From Candidatus Nitrosopumilus sediminis (GTDB taxonomy: Archaea > Thermoproteota > Nitrososphaeria > Nitrososphaerales > Nitrosopumilaceae), in contig NC_018656.1 of the NCBI RefSeq assembly GCF_000299395.1, forward strand, positions 1 to 64,000: 64,000 nt of DNA, read 5' to 3'. Positions within the stretch are counted from its first letter, which is position 1; every line of letters starts with the position of its first letter. This document shows positions 27,028 to 36,821 of this stretch, piece by piece. A program made the translations under genes and the position numbers. Below the pieces are notes generated by a model. That model searched no databases. It had not been told where the DNA came from and worked only from the letters and a program-made list of their open reading frames with translations.

Positions 27028-29732
27028 TTCTTTATTTGGAAAATTTGGATTTTCTAAACTAACTGAAATTCAGAAAAAAGCATCACCAATAATTTTACAA
27101 AAGAAAGATTGCCTTGTAATTGCACCAACGGGTTCCGGAAAAACTGAGTGCTCTATAATACCAATTTTTTCACTTTTAAAAAACTCTAAAAAAGATAAAA
27201 AAATTAAAGCTCTTTACATTACACCACTAAGGGCATTAAATAGAGATGTATTTAGAAGAATTACAAAATATGCACATGAAAATCAATTAACAATTGAAAT
27301 TCGCCACGGAGACACTAGTCAAAAAGATAGAAAAAAGATTACTGAGAATCCTCCGGATATTCTAATTACTACTCCTGAAACATTGGTGATTCTTTTAACA
27401 CAAGCCAAAATGCTAAATGCATTATCTGAGTTGGAATGGATTGTAATTGATGAAGTCCATGAATTATTATCTAGTGAGCGAGGTTCTCAACTGGCATTAA
27501 GTATTGAAAGGTTAGAATTAAACTCAAAATATCATCTCTCAAAAGTTGGATTATCTGCAACTGTTGGAAATTTTAATGAAGCAGGAAAATTTGTTGTAGG
27601 AACCAAGCGAAAATGTGAGATAATTAGAGATACTTCTGTAAGAAAATATGATGTGGAAATAAAATATGTTGATGGAACAATTTCAGATGTAGCAGAAAAA
27701 ATCATTGAACATGTAATGGAAATTGATTTAGATTCTCCTATTCTTCTTTTTACTAATACTAGAGGAGAAGCTGAATTCTTAGCATCAATATTAAAAGAAA
27801 AGTCATCCATTCCTGTTGAATTACATCATGGCTCTCTTTCAAAAGAAGTTAGAGAAGAAACAGAGCTAACTTTGCGTAAGGGAAAACATGGTATTGTCGT
27901 GTGTACCTCTTCACTAGAATTGGGATTAGATATTGGTTCAGTTGAATTAGTAATCCATTATGGATCTCCAAGACAAGTTTCAAAATTTGTACAAAGAATA
28001 GGTAGAAGTAAACATAATCGAGATGAATCAGCACAAGGTTTGATTATCACAAATAATCCTGATGATGAATTTGAAGCACGAGCAATTCTTGAACGAATTC
28101 AAGAAGGCTCTATTGAAGAACAAAAAATTCATGATGGTTCCCTTGATGTATTAGCGCATCATTTAGTTGGATTATCCATGCAAATTGGTGAAATTTCAGT
28201 AGACCAGGCTTTTGAATTAGTAACAAAAGCATATCCTTTTAGAAATTTAAAAATTAATGATCTAATAAATGTCTTGGATTTACTTGATTCGAACTATCTG
28301 ATATTTTTTGACAGAACAAAAATGACTTTTTGGAAAAAAGGCCGTTCATTCAAATACTATTTTGAAAATCTTTCAACCATCCCTGATATTCTTAAATTCA
28401 AAGTTTTTGATAGTGTCGGAAAAAAAATTATTGGATCTTTGGATCAAAGATTTGTAGGTGATTTTGGGGATTCTGGAAATATTTTTGTGTTAAAAGGCTC
28501 TCAATGGAGAATCCTTAATGTTGATGAAAAATCATTCAGTGTAAATGTTGAACCTTTCAGAGGAGGTGGAATCACTGTACCGTATTGGGAAGGAGAAAAT
28601 ATTCCAATTGACTATAAAACTGCGCGTAAAGTAGGAAATTTTCGTAGTAAAGTTAAGAATGGAAATTTTACACTAGTTAACAAAATTATTGAAAAATTAA
28701 ATTTTGATGTGATTCCTGATGAAAATAATATTGTAATTGAATCAAATAGATCCCAAGGTTCAATCGTAATTCATTCTTGTTTAGGAAGTAAAATCAATTC
28801 TACATTAGCGACATTACTCTCTTCAATGTTATCTTCAATGTTAGGCTCCATAATTGATTCCCGCTCTGATGGCTATAGAATTGTTTTATCTTCCAGAGCC
28901 AGAATTTCAGAAAAACTATTCATGGAAGTTCTAAAAGATGATTATGATTTACAATCTATAATCTATAATCAGTGCATCTTTAACGGGAACTCATAATGTT
29001 AATTGGAGAACATGGTGTGTTGCAAAAAAATTTGGTGTTGTTGGTCGAGGTGCAATATATGAAAGAAAATCTGCTCGATTTTTATATGAACGATATTCTA
29101 AAACAGCGCTTGTACATGAAGCTCTTCGTGAATTGTTTCATGACAAATATGATCTCAAAAATTCCGAAATAATTCTAAAAAAGATCAAAGATGATGAAAT
29201 TCATGTCACTTGGTTGGAAATTGATCAGTTTTCAAAATTAGCAGAGCCTATTTTAGATCATACTGCAAAATATTATTCCTCACCTGCAAATCTTGACAAA
29301 GGAATACTTGATCTAGTTAAAGCTAGACTTGAAAAAACAAAACATCGTCTGATTTGTGCTCGATGTGGAAAATGGGAACGTGTATTTCAAACATTTGAAG
29401 TAAAAAATTTACTAGTATGTCCATATTGTAAAGCGAGACAAATTACCGCAACATATTATTCTGATTACGATTTACCCAAAATTATAAGAAAAAAACATGA
29501 TGGAAAAAAACTATCTCCAGATGAAAAACATAAATTTGATCGTGCCTGGAAAGTTGCCTCTTTAGTTGAAAATTTCGGTAAAATTGCTATTACTGTAATA
29601 TCCGGATATGGTGTTGGTGCAGACACAGCAGCAAGAATCTTGAGAAATATGATTGATGAAGAGCATTTGTTCAAACAAATCTATGAGGCAGAAAGACAGT
29701 ATGTTGTAACTAGAGGTTTTTGGGATTCTTAG
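27002..29732 (+). pseudogene. lhr: Lhr-type superfamily 2 helicase, split by a 7-bp tandem duplication
   Basis: ATP-dependent helicase of the archaeal Lhr-core group, involved in DNA repair or RNA/DNA hybrid unwinding. The first frame (27002-28996) carries Walker A APTGSGKTE, Walker B box DEVHELLSSERGSQLA, motif III GLSATVG, and motif VI QRIGRSKHNRDES. The rest lies in the +1 frame from about 28962 to 29732. It starts SIISASLTGTHNVNWRTW and includes a C-terminal zinc ribbon (CARC...CPYC). Removing one 7-bp unit at 28953-28970 restores a single frame of 907 codons, the usual Lhr-core length. It may be a true pseudogene, a phase-variable gene or a sequence error. I use the ATG at 27002; ATGs at 26978 and 26984 are possible. 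Confidence 0.9.
28953..28970 (+). repeat. 7-bp tandem repeat that causes the lhr frame change
   Basis: AATCTATAATCTATAATC has period 7 (unit AATCTAT, about 2.6 copies). With one unit removed, the reading continues LQSIISASLTGTHNVNWR without a stop. With it, the first frame ends after LQSIIYNQCIFNGNS. Confidence 0.95.
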
Positions 29733-31126
29733 TTCTTCTTTGTAATTTTAGAGAATGGAGTAACAAATAATTCTATTCTACCTTCTAGTCCAGCTTTTGC
29801 ATTTAGCCCTGTAATGGAAATGATTTCTCCTAATTCGCATTTGTCAATTATTCTTGCTTGATTCCTCCAACCTTTAACCCAAATTTGCCCTGTATCATCT
29901 TCAACAAACATTTCTGAAAGTGCAATCGATTCTCCTGATTTTGTTTGAACTTCACGCCTTTCAGGAACTTTCAATACAATTGCTTCAATACAATAATTTC
30001 CATCAGCTTTAATTTCATTAATTTTTGTTCTGAGTTGAGATAATGAAGGTATTGATTCATCATTATCTAGTTTTCTAACAAAAGAATTTTCATCTAAGGT
30101 GATTGAATTTCCATAAACTTTTGATGGCATGCACTCTATTACATCTCCTTCCACACAGATACTAGTTGAGTTTGAAAAATCACTAATGTTAAACAAATTC
30201 TTTTTATTGTCAACAGCCAAAATTAGATTTTTACCGTTTTCTGTGGGTGACATGGATAGAATTCTGGTAATTACTGGTTCTGCTTCTTTGCCTCCTTCAA
30301 TTTCAATAATTGTTGCATCATTTCCATGAATTTCTAATCCTTGGTTTCCTGATTTTACTCTGACACCTAGTAACCTTACTTTGGCTGACTGTGAAATCAT
30401 ATTTGGTATAGATGATTCATCTTTACCCCATAACACTACTCTCATAGTACTTCCATCTTTTCCTTTTAATCTCATTCTTAGTGCTTTTCCAGGCATGCCA
30501 CGAGAATTTGTAAACTCCATTCCACTAATTACACCATCAATTGTTCCTGAAACGACCAAATCTTTTTGCCCTTCTTGAGTTTCGCTTACATCTTTTGTGA
30601 TGGTATCTATAGTGGGAATTTCACTTTTTGTATCTGTAGTTTCTATGTTTGATCCAGAACCAATGTTTATGGTTGGAGAGCCATCAAGATCTGATTTAAC
30701 ATAAGCCTTGATAATTTTAATTAAATCTCCTGGTTTTAGATTTTCAATTCCTGGAAGATTTGCTTTTTCATCCCATAATTTTACACTAGCTGTAGAATTT
30801 GTATCATAAACTGTCATTGTTCGAAGATAAAATGGAGAGCCATCTTTTCTAGAAAATTGTTTTGCAGGTGAGAGATTCAAAACTCTCGTTTCTAATGAGA
30901 TTTCTTTTGCACCTGCATATAGATCCTTTAAACTAATTTCTGTTTTTTGTGGCTCAGATAATGTAATTCCATAGTCTGAAGCAATTAAAAATAACGCACC
31001 TTGATCAGTCAAATATCCTGCACCAATTTTTGCTTTTTTCTGTTTAATCAGTTCTTCAAGTTGCTCTTTAGTTAATTCTGGTTTTTGTTCTAGAAATTTA
31101 TTAATAAGATTTTCAAATTCTGACAA
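29729..31126 (-). CDS. rpa: Replication protein A (ssDNA-binding, multi-OB-fold)
   Basis: Single-stranded DNA-binding protein for replication and repair, 465 residues. The N-terminal helical segment (MSEFENLINKFLEQKPELT, then IGAGYLTDQGALFLIASDYG) is the conserved archaeal RPA start. At least three OB folds follow, around residues 60-160, 185-280 and 360-460, each with the strand pattern ending in VKLW, VVLWG and IWVKGW. No Cys zinc finger is seen, unlike some euryarchaeal RPAs. The 3' end overlaps the lhr stop by 4 bp. Confidence 0.9.
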   Translation of the reverse strand: MSEFENLINKFLEQKPELTKEQLEELIKQKKAKIGAGYLTDQGALFLIASDYGITLSEPQKTEISLKDLYAGAKEISLETRVLNLSPAKQFSRKDGSPFYLRTMTVYDTNSTASVKLWDEKANLPGIENLKPGDLIKIIKAYVKSDLDGSPTINIGSGSNIETTDTKSEIPTIDTITKDVSETQEGQKDLVVSGTIDGVISGMEFTNSRGMPGKALRMRLKGKDGSTMRVVLWGKDESSIPNMISQSAKVRLLGVRVKSGNQGLEIHGNDATIIEIEGGKEAEPVITRILSMSPTENGKNLILAVDNKKNLFNISDFSNSTSICVEGDVIECMPSKVYGNSITLDENSFVRKLDNDESIPSLSQLRTKINEIKADGNYCIEAIVLKVPERREVQTKSGESIALSEMFVEDDTGQIWVKGWRNQARIIDKCELGEIISITGLNAKAGLEGRIELFVTPFSKITKKN

Positions 31127-31348
31127 TTCAGTTTTGCTAAACTTGTTTCTATTAATAAAAATTTCATTCTCTTGTTAATTTCATTTGATGAAAAAATGAT
31201 CGCTTAATAGACTATTTTCATATTTTTCAAAAAATGATATCATATTTTTGTTTAATCCCTACATGTTTTTTCATGATTAATTCAATTTTTCCAAAAATAT
31301 CTCCATTTACCTCACTAACTAAATTAATAGGAAGATCGCAGTCTTGCT

Positions 31349-32287
31349 ATGTCTTGTATTGATGTTGACCATCTTTCCAAATTTTATGGTTCAGTTAATG
31401 CAGTATCTGATCTTACCTTATCAGTAAAATCAGGTCAAGTTTTTGGATTTTTAGGTCCTAATGGAGCAGGAAAATCTACAACAATCAAACTTCTAACCAC
31501 TCTTATTCCGCCCACAAGCGGTTCGTTGTCTATTTTAGGTGTTGATGCTATCTTAAATCCCCTTAAAATTCGTCATAAAATTGGTGTAGTTTTACAGCAA
31601 CCTAGCTATGAGCCTACACTGTCAGTTGAAAAATCCCTTGAGAAATATGGCATGATGTGGAATGTTCCAAAACTTGAACGTAAAAAAAGAATGGAACAAC
31701 TCTTGAAAGACTTTGATCTAGCTGAAATACGTAAAAAAAGAAATGAAGATCTTTCAATCGGTCAAAGAAGGAGAGTTCAAGTTGCACGAGAATTTATGCA
31801 TGATATGGAACTATTATTTTTGGATGAACCTACTGTAGGATTAGATCCTAGTGCCAGAAGAAAATTATTAGATTATTTAAAAAATAAAGTCAAAACAGGT
31901 TTAACAATTTTTTACACAACACATATTCTATCTGAAGCAGAATATCTTTGTGATCAAATAGCAATTATTGATAAAGGCAAAATCGTAACTGTTGATTCTC
32001 CTGATGCATTAAAAAATAAATTTGGTAAAGAAAAAACCATTAAAATTCATTTGTTAGAAAAACAATCAGATGTGATTTCTCTTTTATCTGGAATACCTGA
32101 TTGTAAAATTAATTTTGAAACTGGAACTAATATAATAATTCATTCAGAACAATCTGAACTATTGTTGTTACAAATTTTGAAAATACTTTATGATAATAAA
32201 ATTGATATTGAAGATCTATCAGCTGTACCCACAAATCTTGAAGAAATCTTTCTGAATATGGTAAAAGAAAATGCATCCAATAATTAG
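31349..32287 (+). CDS. ABC transporter ATP-binding protein (DrrA/ABC-2 type)
   Basis: ATPase of an ABC-2 exporter. Walker A is GFLGPNGAGKST, the Q-loop VVLQQPS, the signature LSIGQRRRVQVAREFM, Walker B LLFLDEPTVGLDPSARR, and the H-loop YTTHILSEAEYL. A C-terminal 80-residue extension is typical of DrrA/CcmA-type subunits. At 312 residues it is normal. It overlaps the permease gene by 17 bp. The 220-bp region upstream (31127-31348) is A+T rich and holds no gene I can support. Confidence 0.94.
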   Translation: MSCIDVDHLSKFYGSVNAVSDLTLSVKSGQVFGFLGPNGAGKSTTIKLLTTLIPPTSGSLSILGVDAILNPLKIRHKIGVVLQQPSYEPTLSVEKSLEKYGMMWNVPKLERKKRMEQLLKDFDLAEIRKKRNEDLSIGQRRRVQVAREFMHDMELLFLDEPTVGLDPSARRKLLDYLKNKVKTGLTIFYTTHILSEAEYLCDQIAIIDKGKIVTVDSPDALKNKFGKEKTIKIHLLEKQSDVISLLSGIPDCKINFETGTNIIIHSEQSELLLLQILKILYDNKIDIEDLSAVPTNLEEIFLNMVKENASNN

Positions 32288-33032
32288 ATTAGTCAACAGA
32301 AATCTTACCATCTCTCTTAACCCTGGGTTTTTAATTTGGCAAGTAATTTTTCCTTTAATCTATATTTTTATAGCAGGATTTGCATATGCACCGTTAATCA
32401 ATGCAGTTCCATTTGGAAATAAAGATCTTGACTATCCTGCATTTTTAGCTTCAGGTATGATTGGATTCAATATTATGAATAGTACTTTAATTTCCGGCAT
32501 CATCATTTGGAATGATAGAAAACATGGAATGTTTGAACAAATTATGTCTGGTCCGTTTACTAGGAGTCACTATATACTTAGTAATATTTGCACAATTGGA
32601 ATTATTGGATTAATTAGTGCTACATTGATAGCAGTTGTTGGATATCCTGTATTTTTTGATTCTGTAGAATTTTCAATAGTAACAATTCCGATAATCATTT
32701 TTGGATCTGTTACTGGATCAATACTTTTTGGTTCACTAGCATCCATAATTTCCACTAGATTACGCTCAAGTGAAGGATTCAATGTAATAATTAACACTGT
32801 TTTTCTTTTCTTTGCTTTTGTTAGTACTGCATTTTATCCTGCAGACGGTGCACCTGAACCTTTACGAACAGCATTTTATCTAAATCCATTAACGTATCTA
32901 GTTGATGTGATTAGAGCAGGGATATTTGGGACTATAACTGAATTTATAATAGTTGAAATGATAATTCTTGTATGTATTGCATCAACATTATTTGTAATCG
33001 CTTCCAGACTTTTAACCAAATTAGATTTTTAG
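32271..33032 (+). CDS. ABC-2 type transporter permease
   Basis: Membrane subunit paired with the preceding ATPase, 253 residues with about six hydrophobic segments. The MIGFNIMNSTLISGIIIWNDRKHGMFEQIM stretch and the later NPLTYLVDVIRAGIFG are ABC-2 family landmarks (DrrB/NodJ-like). The exported substrate is not evident; drugs, lipids or polysaccharide intermediates are possible. The gene overlaps the ATPase by 17 bp and ends 9 bp before the convergent dehydrogenase-like gene. Confidence 0.92.
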   Translation: MHPIIRLVNRNLTISLNPGFLIWQVIFPLIYIFIAGFAYAPLINAVPFGNKDLDYPAFLASGMIGFNIMNSTLISGIIIWNDRKHGMFEQIMSGPFTRSHYILSNICTIGIIGLISATLIAVVGYPVFFDSVEFSIVTIPIIIFGSVTGSILFGSLASIISTRLRSSEGFNVIINTVFLFFAFVSTAFYPADGAPEPLRTAFYLNPLTYLVDVIRAGIFGTITEFIIVEMIILVCIASTLFVIASRLLTKLDF

Positions 33033-33041
33033 AATTGAATA

Positions 33042-33779
33042 TTATTTTTTAAATTTTTCATAAATTTCATTGATTTTTTTAATCATGTCAAGTTCTTCAT
33101 TATCTATTAAATTCAGATTAGGGATTACACAATGACCTCCAATAATTCCCGGAAACATTTTTGGTCTATTACCTAGGTTTTCATGTATTTCATCTGCAAA
33201 TTTCCACATTTCATCAAAATCAATTCCTTCTTTTTCACAAATCATTTTTGTTATTTGTGCATAGTTGATTAACCATCCATAATAAGTGGTATCAACAAGT
33301 ATTTTTGCTAATTCTGCAGTTTTTGTAGTTGACATCCAATCTACCTTTTCAAATCTTTTTTCTAAATCCACTTTTACTTTAGGATCTATATTTTTTTTAT
33401 CTGATGAAATAAATTTTGTATATTTTTTAATGTCATCTAAAAATCTTCTATGTACACCACGAATTGGTGAATATAAAACTAAAACTTCGGATTTTTCTTG
33501 AATCCTTTTTGTAGTTCCAGGCTTCACCGTTGAATGTACTAAAACACTTTTTAGCCCTTCCATCTTGTTGATCCAATCCAGAGTAACATCTACAAATTCT
33601 GACAGTTCTCCAGGTAAACAAACATGAAGATATTCAGGATTTTCAATTTTTTGACTTTTAGAATAATTCTTACATTTTGAAGTATCTGTATCAATTCCAA
33701 CACTATCAAAACCTCTTTCTTCAAGAAGGTGAAACAGTGTTTCCCCCACTTCTCCCATTCCTAATATTATATCAGTCAT
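33042..33779 (-). CDS. Short UDP-glucose/GDP-mannose dehydrogenase-like protein
   Basis: 245 residues, against roughly 430 for normal nucleotide-sugar 6-dehydrogenases. The Rossmann start is DIILGMGEVGETLFHLL. The second NAD-domain strand SVLVHSTVKPGTTKRI and the central-helix segment TTKTAELAKILVDTTYYGWLINYAQ also match. The active-site Cys occurs in FPGIIGGHCVIPN, similar to GxGGHCxP. The C-terminal UDP-binding domain is missing. It may oxidise a small substrate or act on a nucleotide sugar in a reduced form; neither is shown. Confidence 0.72.
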   Translation of the reverse strand: MTDIILGMGEVGETLFHLLEERGFDSVGIDTDTSKCKNYSKSQKIENPEYLHVCLPGELSEFVDVTLDWINKMEGLKSVLVHSTVKPGTTKRIQEKSEVLVLYSPIRGVHRRFLDDIKKYTKFISSDKKNIDPKVKVDLEKRFEKVDWMSTTKTAELAKILVDTTYYGWLINYAQITKMICEKEGIDFDEMWKFADEIHENLGNRPKMFPGIIGGHCVIPNLNLIDNEELDMIKKINEIYEKFKK

Positions 33780-33846
33780 GATACCTAATTTCAGGAAAAC
33801 TATCTATGTTATATTCGTGTTACAAAACTATTTTTTATTAAAAAAG

Positions 33847-33919
33847 TAGCCCGGCCCAGACTCGAACTGGGGTCAAAGGCTTCAAAGGCCTCTATGCTTG
33901 ACCGCTACACTACCGGGCT
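33847..33919 (-). tRNA. tRNA-Gln(TTG)
   Basis: On the minus strand the acceptor stem is AGCCCGG/CCGGGCT with discriminator A, the T arm CCCAG-TTCGAGT-CTGGG, and the anticodon stem GAGGC/GCCTT with loop CTTTGAA. The anticodon is TTG. The A1-T72 first pair is what archaeal GatDE-dependent tRNA-Gln shows. No intron and no encoded CCA. Confidence 0.94.
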
Positions 33920-33988
33920 GCTAAATCGAGCACTTTCATTCCCTTAATGAACTTTTTATTTGAATTTGACTAATAAAACAAAAATCCC

Positions 33989-35017
33989 CTATTCATTAAT
34001 TATTTTGATTAATTTTTGAATAGGATCTTCCATATATCTTCTAATTTTTCCTGCTCTTTTTAGACTCTGTTTATTATCTGATTCAAAAATTTTTTTTATC
34101 TGCATTGAAATCCTTTTTGGGTTTATTTCTCGTTTCACCAAACACTTCTTTACCAAGAAATTTTCAATTATGTTTGGAACTGCATTATATGAAATTGTTG
34201 GAATTCCCATTAATGCAGATTCTGCAGTCATTGTTCCACCTGAACCAATAAAAATATCTGTATTTTTTAACAAATATTTTCCATCATATGACATTTTTAC
34301 AATTTTTACTCTTTCACCTATTATTTTTTGTAAATTTTTAATTTGTTTAGAATATCTTCCTAAAACTACAACATTTTCATTTTCAAATTCACTTGCAACT
34401 TTTTTTATAATTGGAATAATTTTACTAGATTTTGATGTATATGATGCCTCTTCCTCCTCTACTCTAATCAAAATATTCTTTTTGTTGTTATTTTCGAATG
34501 GTAATTTTACACTTTGATTTATTTTCCTTTGTATTGTAACAAATGCATCAATTGCTTTGTATTGAATTATATTTTTTTCATCAATACCATACTTTGAAAA
34601 TTCTTTTTTTGATATAACACTTGGTATTAACAATCTTTGAATTAGTGGTAATGTCAATCGCATAACCGCATCAGCATGAGGTGAATCACAAAATGCTATG
34701 TGCTTTATTCCTAATCCAAATGATATTCTTGCTGCTTCTGGAGAACAAAAACTAATTACAATATCTGGTGAAAATGTCTCAATTTTTTTAGACAGCTTCT
34801 CTATTCTATCAATACTGGCTTTGAGTTTACTTTTCTTGTCTCCTCCACCATGTTTTCCAACAAAAACAAGGTCAAAATCACGTATTTTTGCCAATTTTGA
34901 AACTTCTTCATAATCTCTTGAAGTACACAAAAGATCATGTTTTTTCCCTAATTTTTCAATTATTGGTTCAGAAAACAATAATTGCTTTGGTGTTAGAATA
35001 TCTATCCAAATTTTCAA
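33989..35017 (-). CDS. DUF354 family protein (glycosyltransferase-like fold)
   Basis: 342 residues with the two-Rossmann GT-B-type layout of DUF354, related to UDP-GlcNAc 2-epimerases. The N-terminus is MKIWIDILTPKQLLFSEPII. FSPDIVISFCSPEAARISFGLG and HIAFCDSPHADAVMRL follow, then a C-terminal nucleotide-binding region with FIGSGGTMTAESALMGIPTISY. The SGGTMTAESALMG segment matches the sugar-nucleotide site of the superfamily. It is likely involved in surface-glycan metabolism; the substrate is unknown. Confidence 0.82.
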   Translation of the reverse strand: MKIWIDILTPKQLLFSEPIIEKLGKKHDLLCTSRDYEEVSKLAKIRDFDLVFVGKHGGGDKKSKLKASIDRIEKLSKKIETFSPDIVISFCSPEAARISFGLGIKHIAFCDSPHADAVMRLTLPLIQRLLIPSVISKKEFSKYGIDEKNIIQYKAIDAFVTIQRKINQSVKLPFENNNKKNILIRVEEEEASYTSKSSKIIPIIKKVASEFENENVVVLGRYSKQIKNLQKIIGERVKIVKMSYDGKYLLKNTDIFIGSGGTMTAESALMGIPTISYNAVPNIIENFLVKKCLVKREINPKRISMQIKKIFESDNKQSLKRAGKIRRYMEDPIQKLIKIINE

Positions 35018-35080
35018 GCAATTTCCTAATTATGGTAAGTTCAATAAGTTTTTCTTAGTCTAATACTAGCTGTAAATGTA

Positions 35081-36232
35081 ATGGGGGGAACAAAAGTAGT
35101 TGTTTATGGCCTTAGTACTGAAGGATATGCTATCGCATCCCAAATGGCAATCAAAGGTGCAGATGTCTACATTATTGATGAATCAACACCATCTGCAATT
35201 TCACTTAAAGCTGAAATTGCTAAAACATATCCAAATGTCTCATCTCTAAAAGAAGATGAACCATTATTAGCAATGGAACCAATTGATGTAGCAATTTCAA
35301 AAGCACAATATCTATTTTTTACTCCTAGAATTAGAAAAACTGGACAAGACATCAAAACTGAAATTCATTCAAAATTCAAGGATGCAGTTTCCTCGATGAA
35401 AAAGAATAGCTCAGTAATTTTCACTCTTCCAACCGGATTTGGTGGTAACAATGAAAATATTTCATTACTTGAACATGTAACCGGTCTTGAAACTGGAAAA
35501 CATATTTCATATTTTTATTATCCATTAGAAGATCTTAAAGAACAACCTAAAATTATAGGTTCATTTAATGGAAAAAAGGATACAGTATTGTCTGAACTTC
35601 TTACTGTAGGTAAAAAAGAGAAAAAATTTGTAGCAATTTCATCATCTGAACATTTTCATGCAATTGATGTTTTATCAAGATTTTCAAGTTTGTGTAGTGT
35701 TTTGGAAGTTTGTAAATATGCTCAAGACGAGGTTACCAAAAATGATCTTTCATCTGATGATTTTCAAGAAATATTTCTTGATAATATGGTTAGCGGATTA
35801 TTTGATTTAAAATCTTTGGGCTCGTCTTTTGAAGGTGCAAATACTCTCATGTACCTAATTAATGGAAGTGTTAAAGGTATTGATGGTTACATCAAACGAT
35901 TAATTGATGAAATTCGTTCCACTTTAAAGAAAAATGATCTCAAAGCAAGTAGAACAAAAATTGCATTATCTTGGACACTTGATCAACATGCAATGCGTGG
36001 AGATAAAATTGAGATGCTACAAAATTTGACATCAAGGCTACGTGATTACATAGGTGATGTGGAAGCTTATGAAGATCCAAACTTTGATCTATTCCATAGT
36101 GATAAAACCACTATAATAGTCGCATGTTCAAAATCTGATTTTGAAAATATAGAAAAAACCAAACAGGATTCTGATTTGATCATTGTCAAAGCCAATCCTT
36201 TATGTGAAACAATCAATAATAGTATAAATTAG
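35081..36232 (+). CDS. Rossmann-fold protein distantly like nucleotide-sugar dehydrogenases, function unknown
   Basis: 383 residues. It starts with GGTKVVVYGLSTEGYAIASQM, where GLSTEG replaces the usual GxGxxG. FFTPRIRKTGQDIKTEI and SVIFTLPTGFGGNNENI follow, in the order seen in UDP-sugar dehydrogenases. No Cys active-site motif is present. The C-terminal half is helical with a short alpha/beta end (TTIIVACSKSDFENIE). Divergent from DUF354 and ending 22 bp before grpE. I do not recognise a characterised family; a lineage-specific metabolic or chaperone-linked role is open. Confidence 0.6.
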   Translation: MGGTKVVVYGLSTEGYAIASQMAIKGADVYIIDESTPSAISLKAEIAKTYPNVSSLKEDEPLLAMEPIDVAISKAQYLFFTPRIRKTGQDIKTEIHSKFKDAVSSMKKNSSVIFTLPTGFGGNNENISLLEHVTGLETGKHISYFYYPLEDLKEQPKIIGSFNGKKDTVLSELLTVGKKEKKFVAISSSEHFHAIDVLSRFSSLCSVLEVCKYAQDEVTKNDLSSDDFQEIFLDNMVSGLFDLKSLGSSFEGANTLMYLINGSVKGIDGYIKRLIDEIRSTLKKNDLKASRTKIALSWTLDQHAMRGDKIEMLQNLTSRLRDYIGDVEAYEDPNFDLFHSDKTTIIVACSKSDFENIEKTKQDSDLIIVKANPLCETINNSIN

Positions 36233-36254
36233 CTAAATTATTATTTTCATTGAA

Positions 36255-36821
36255 ATGTCTAATGAATCCAACTCTGACGAAATTTCAGTTAATGTGGTAT
36301 CTGAAAATGAAATAGAAAATAATTCCTCTAAAACAGAATCAGAATCTAATATTGAAGAAATATCCAAATTATTATCTTTAGAAAAACAAAAATCATCTGA
36401 ATATGAAGAAAAATTAAAACTTGTGTTGGCAGACTTTCAAAATCTTAGTAGAAAGACTCAAACTGATATTGAAAATGGAGTAAATTCAAAAATTGATGAA
36501 TTCGTATTAGATTTTTTAAAAATTTATGATGATTTTGTTAGAGCAAAAGAAGTTTTTTCTGACAGTAAAATCAATTCTGAAGGATTGGATTCTATTTTGA
36601 AAAATATGGATTCTCTATTAAAAAAATATCACATTAAACCTATAGATGCATTAGGAGAAATTTTTGATCCAAATTTTCATGAAGCTATATCAATTATCAA
36701 TGATCCCGATTTAGATGACAATACAATTACAAAAGAGATCAGGAAAGGATATATTTCTCATGAGAGAGTTATAAGACCGACATTGGTTGAAATTTCAAAA
36801 AAGGATGATGATAAAATATGA
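36255..36821 (+). CDS. grpE: Co-chaperone GrpE (nucleotide exchange factor)
   Basis: Exchanges ADP for ATP on DnaK. The N-terminal acidic/Ser-rich region is followed by a long coiled-coil helix (residues about 38-75), then [18 protein letters not shown] and a C-terminal beta part with [25 protein letters not shown] and [19 protein letters not shown]. At 188 residues it is normal. It overlaps dnaK by 4 bp. The grpE-dnaK-dnaJ order suggests the operon entered archaea from bacteria as one unit. Confidence 0.95.
   Translation: MSNESNSDEISVNVVSENEIENNSSKTESESNIEEISKLLSLEKQKSSEYEEKLKLVLADFQNLSRKTQTDIENGVNSKIDEFVLDFLKIYDDFVRAKEVFSDSKINSEGLDSILKNMDSLLKKYHIKPIDALGEIFDPNFHEAISIINDPDLDDNTITKEIRKGYISHERVIRPTLVEISKKDDDKI

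Noticed and set aside
31127-31348. Possible C/D RNA or small gene in the 222-bp gap (TGATGA-like words near 31187)
   Set aside because: No matching D box at proper spacing and no convincing ORF; it is best seen as an A+T-rich promoter region.
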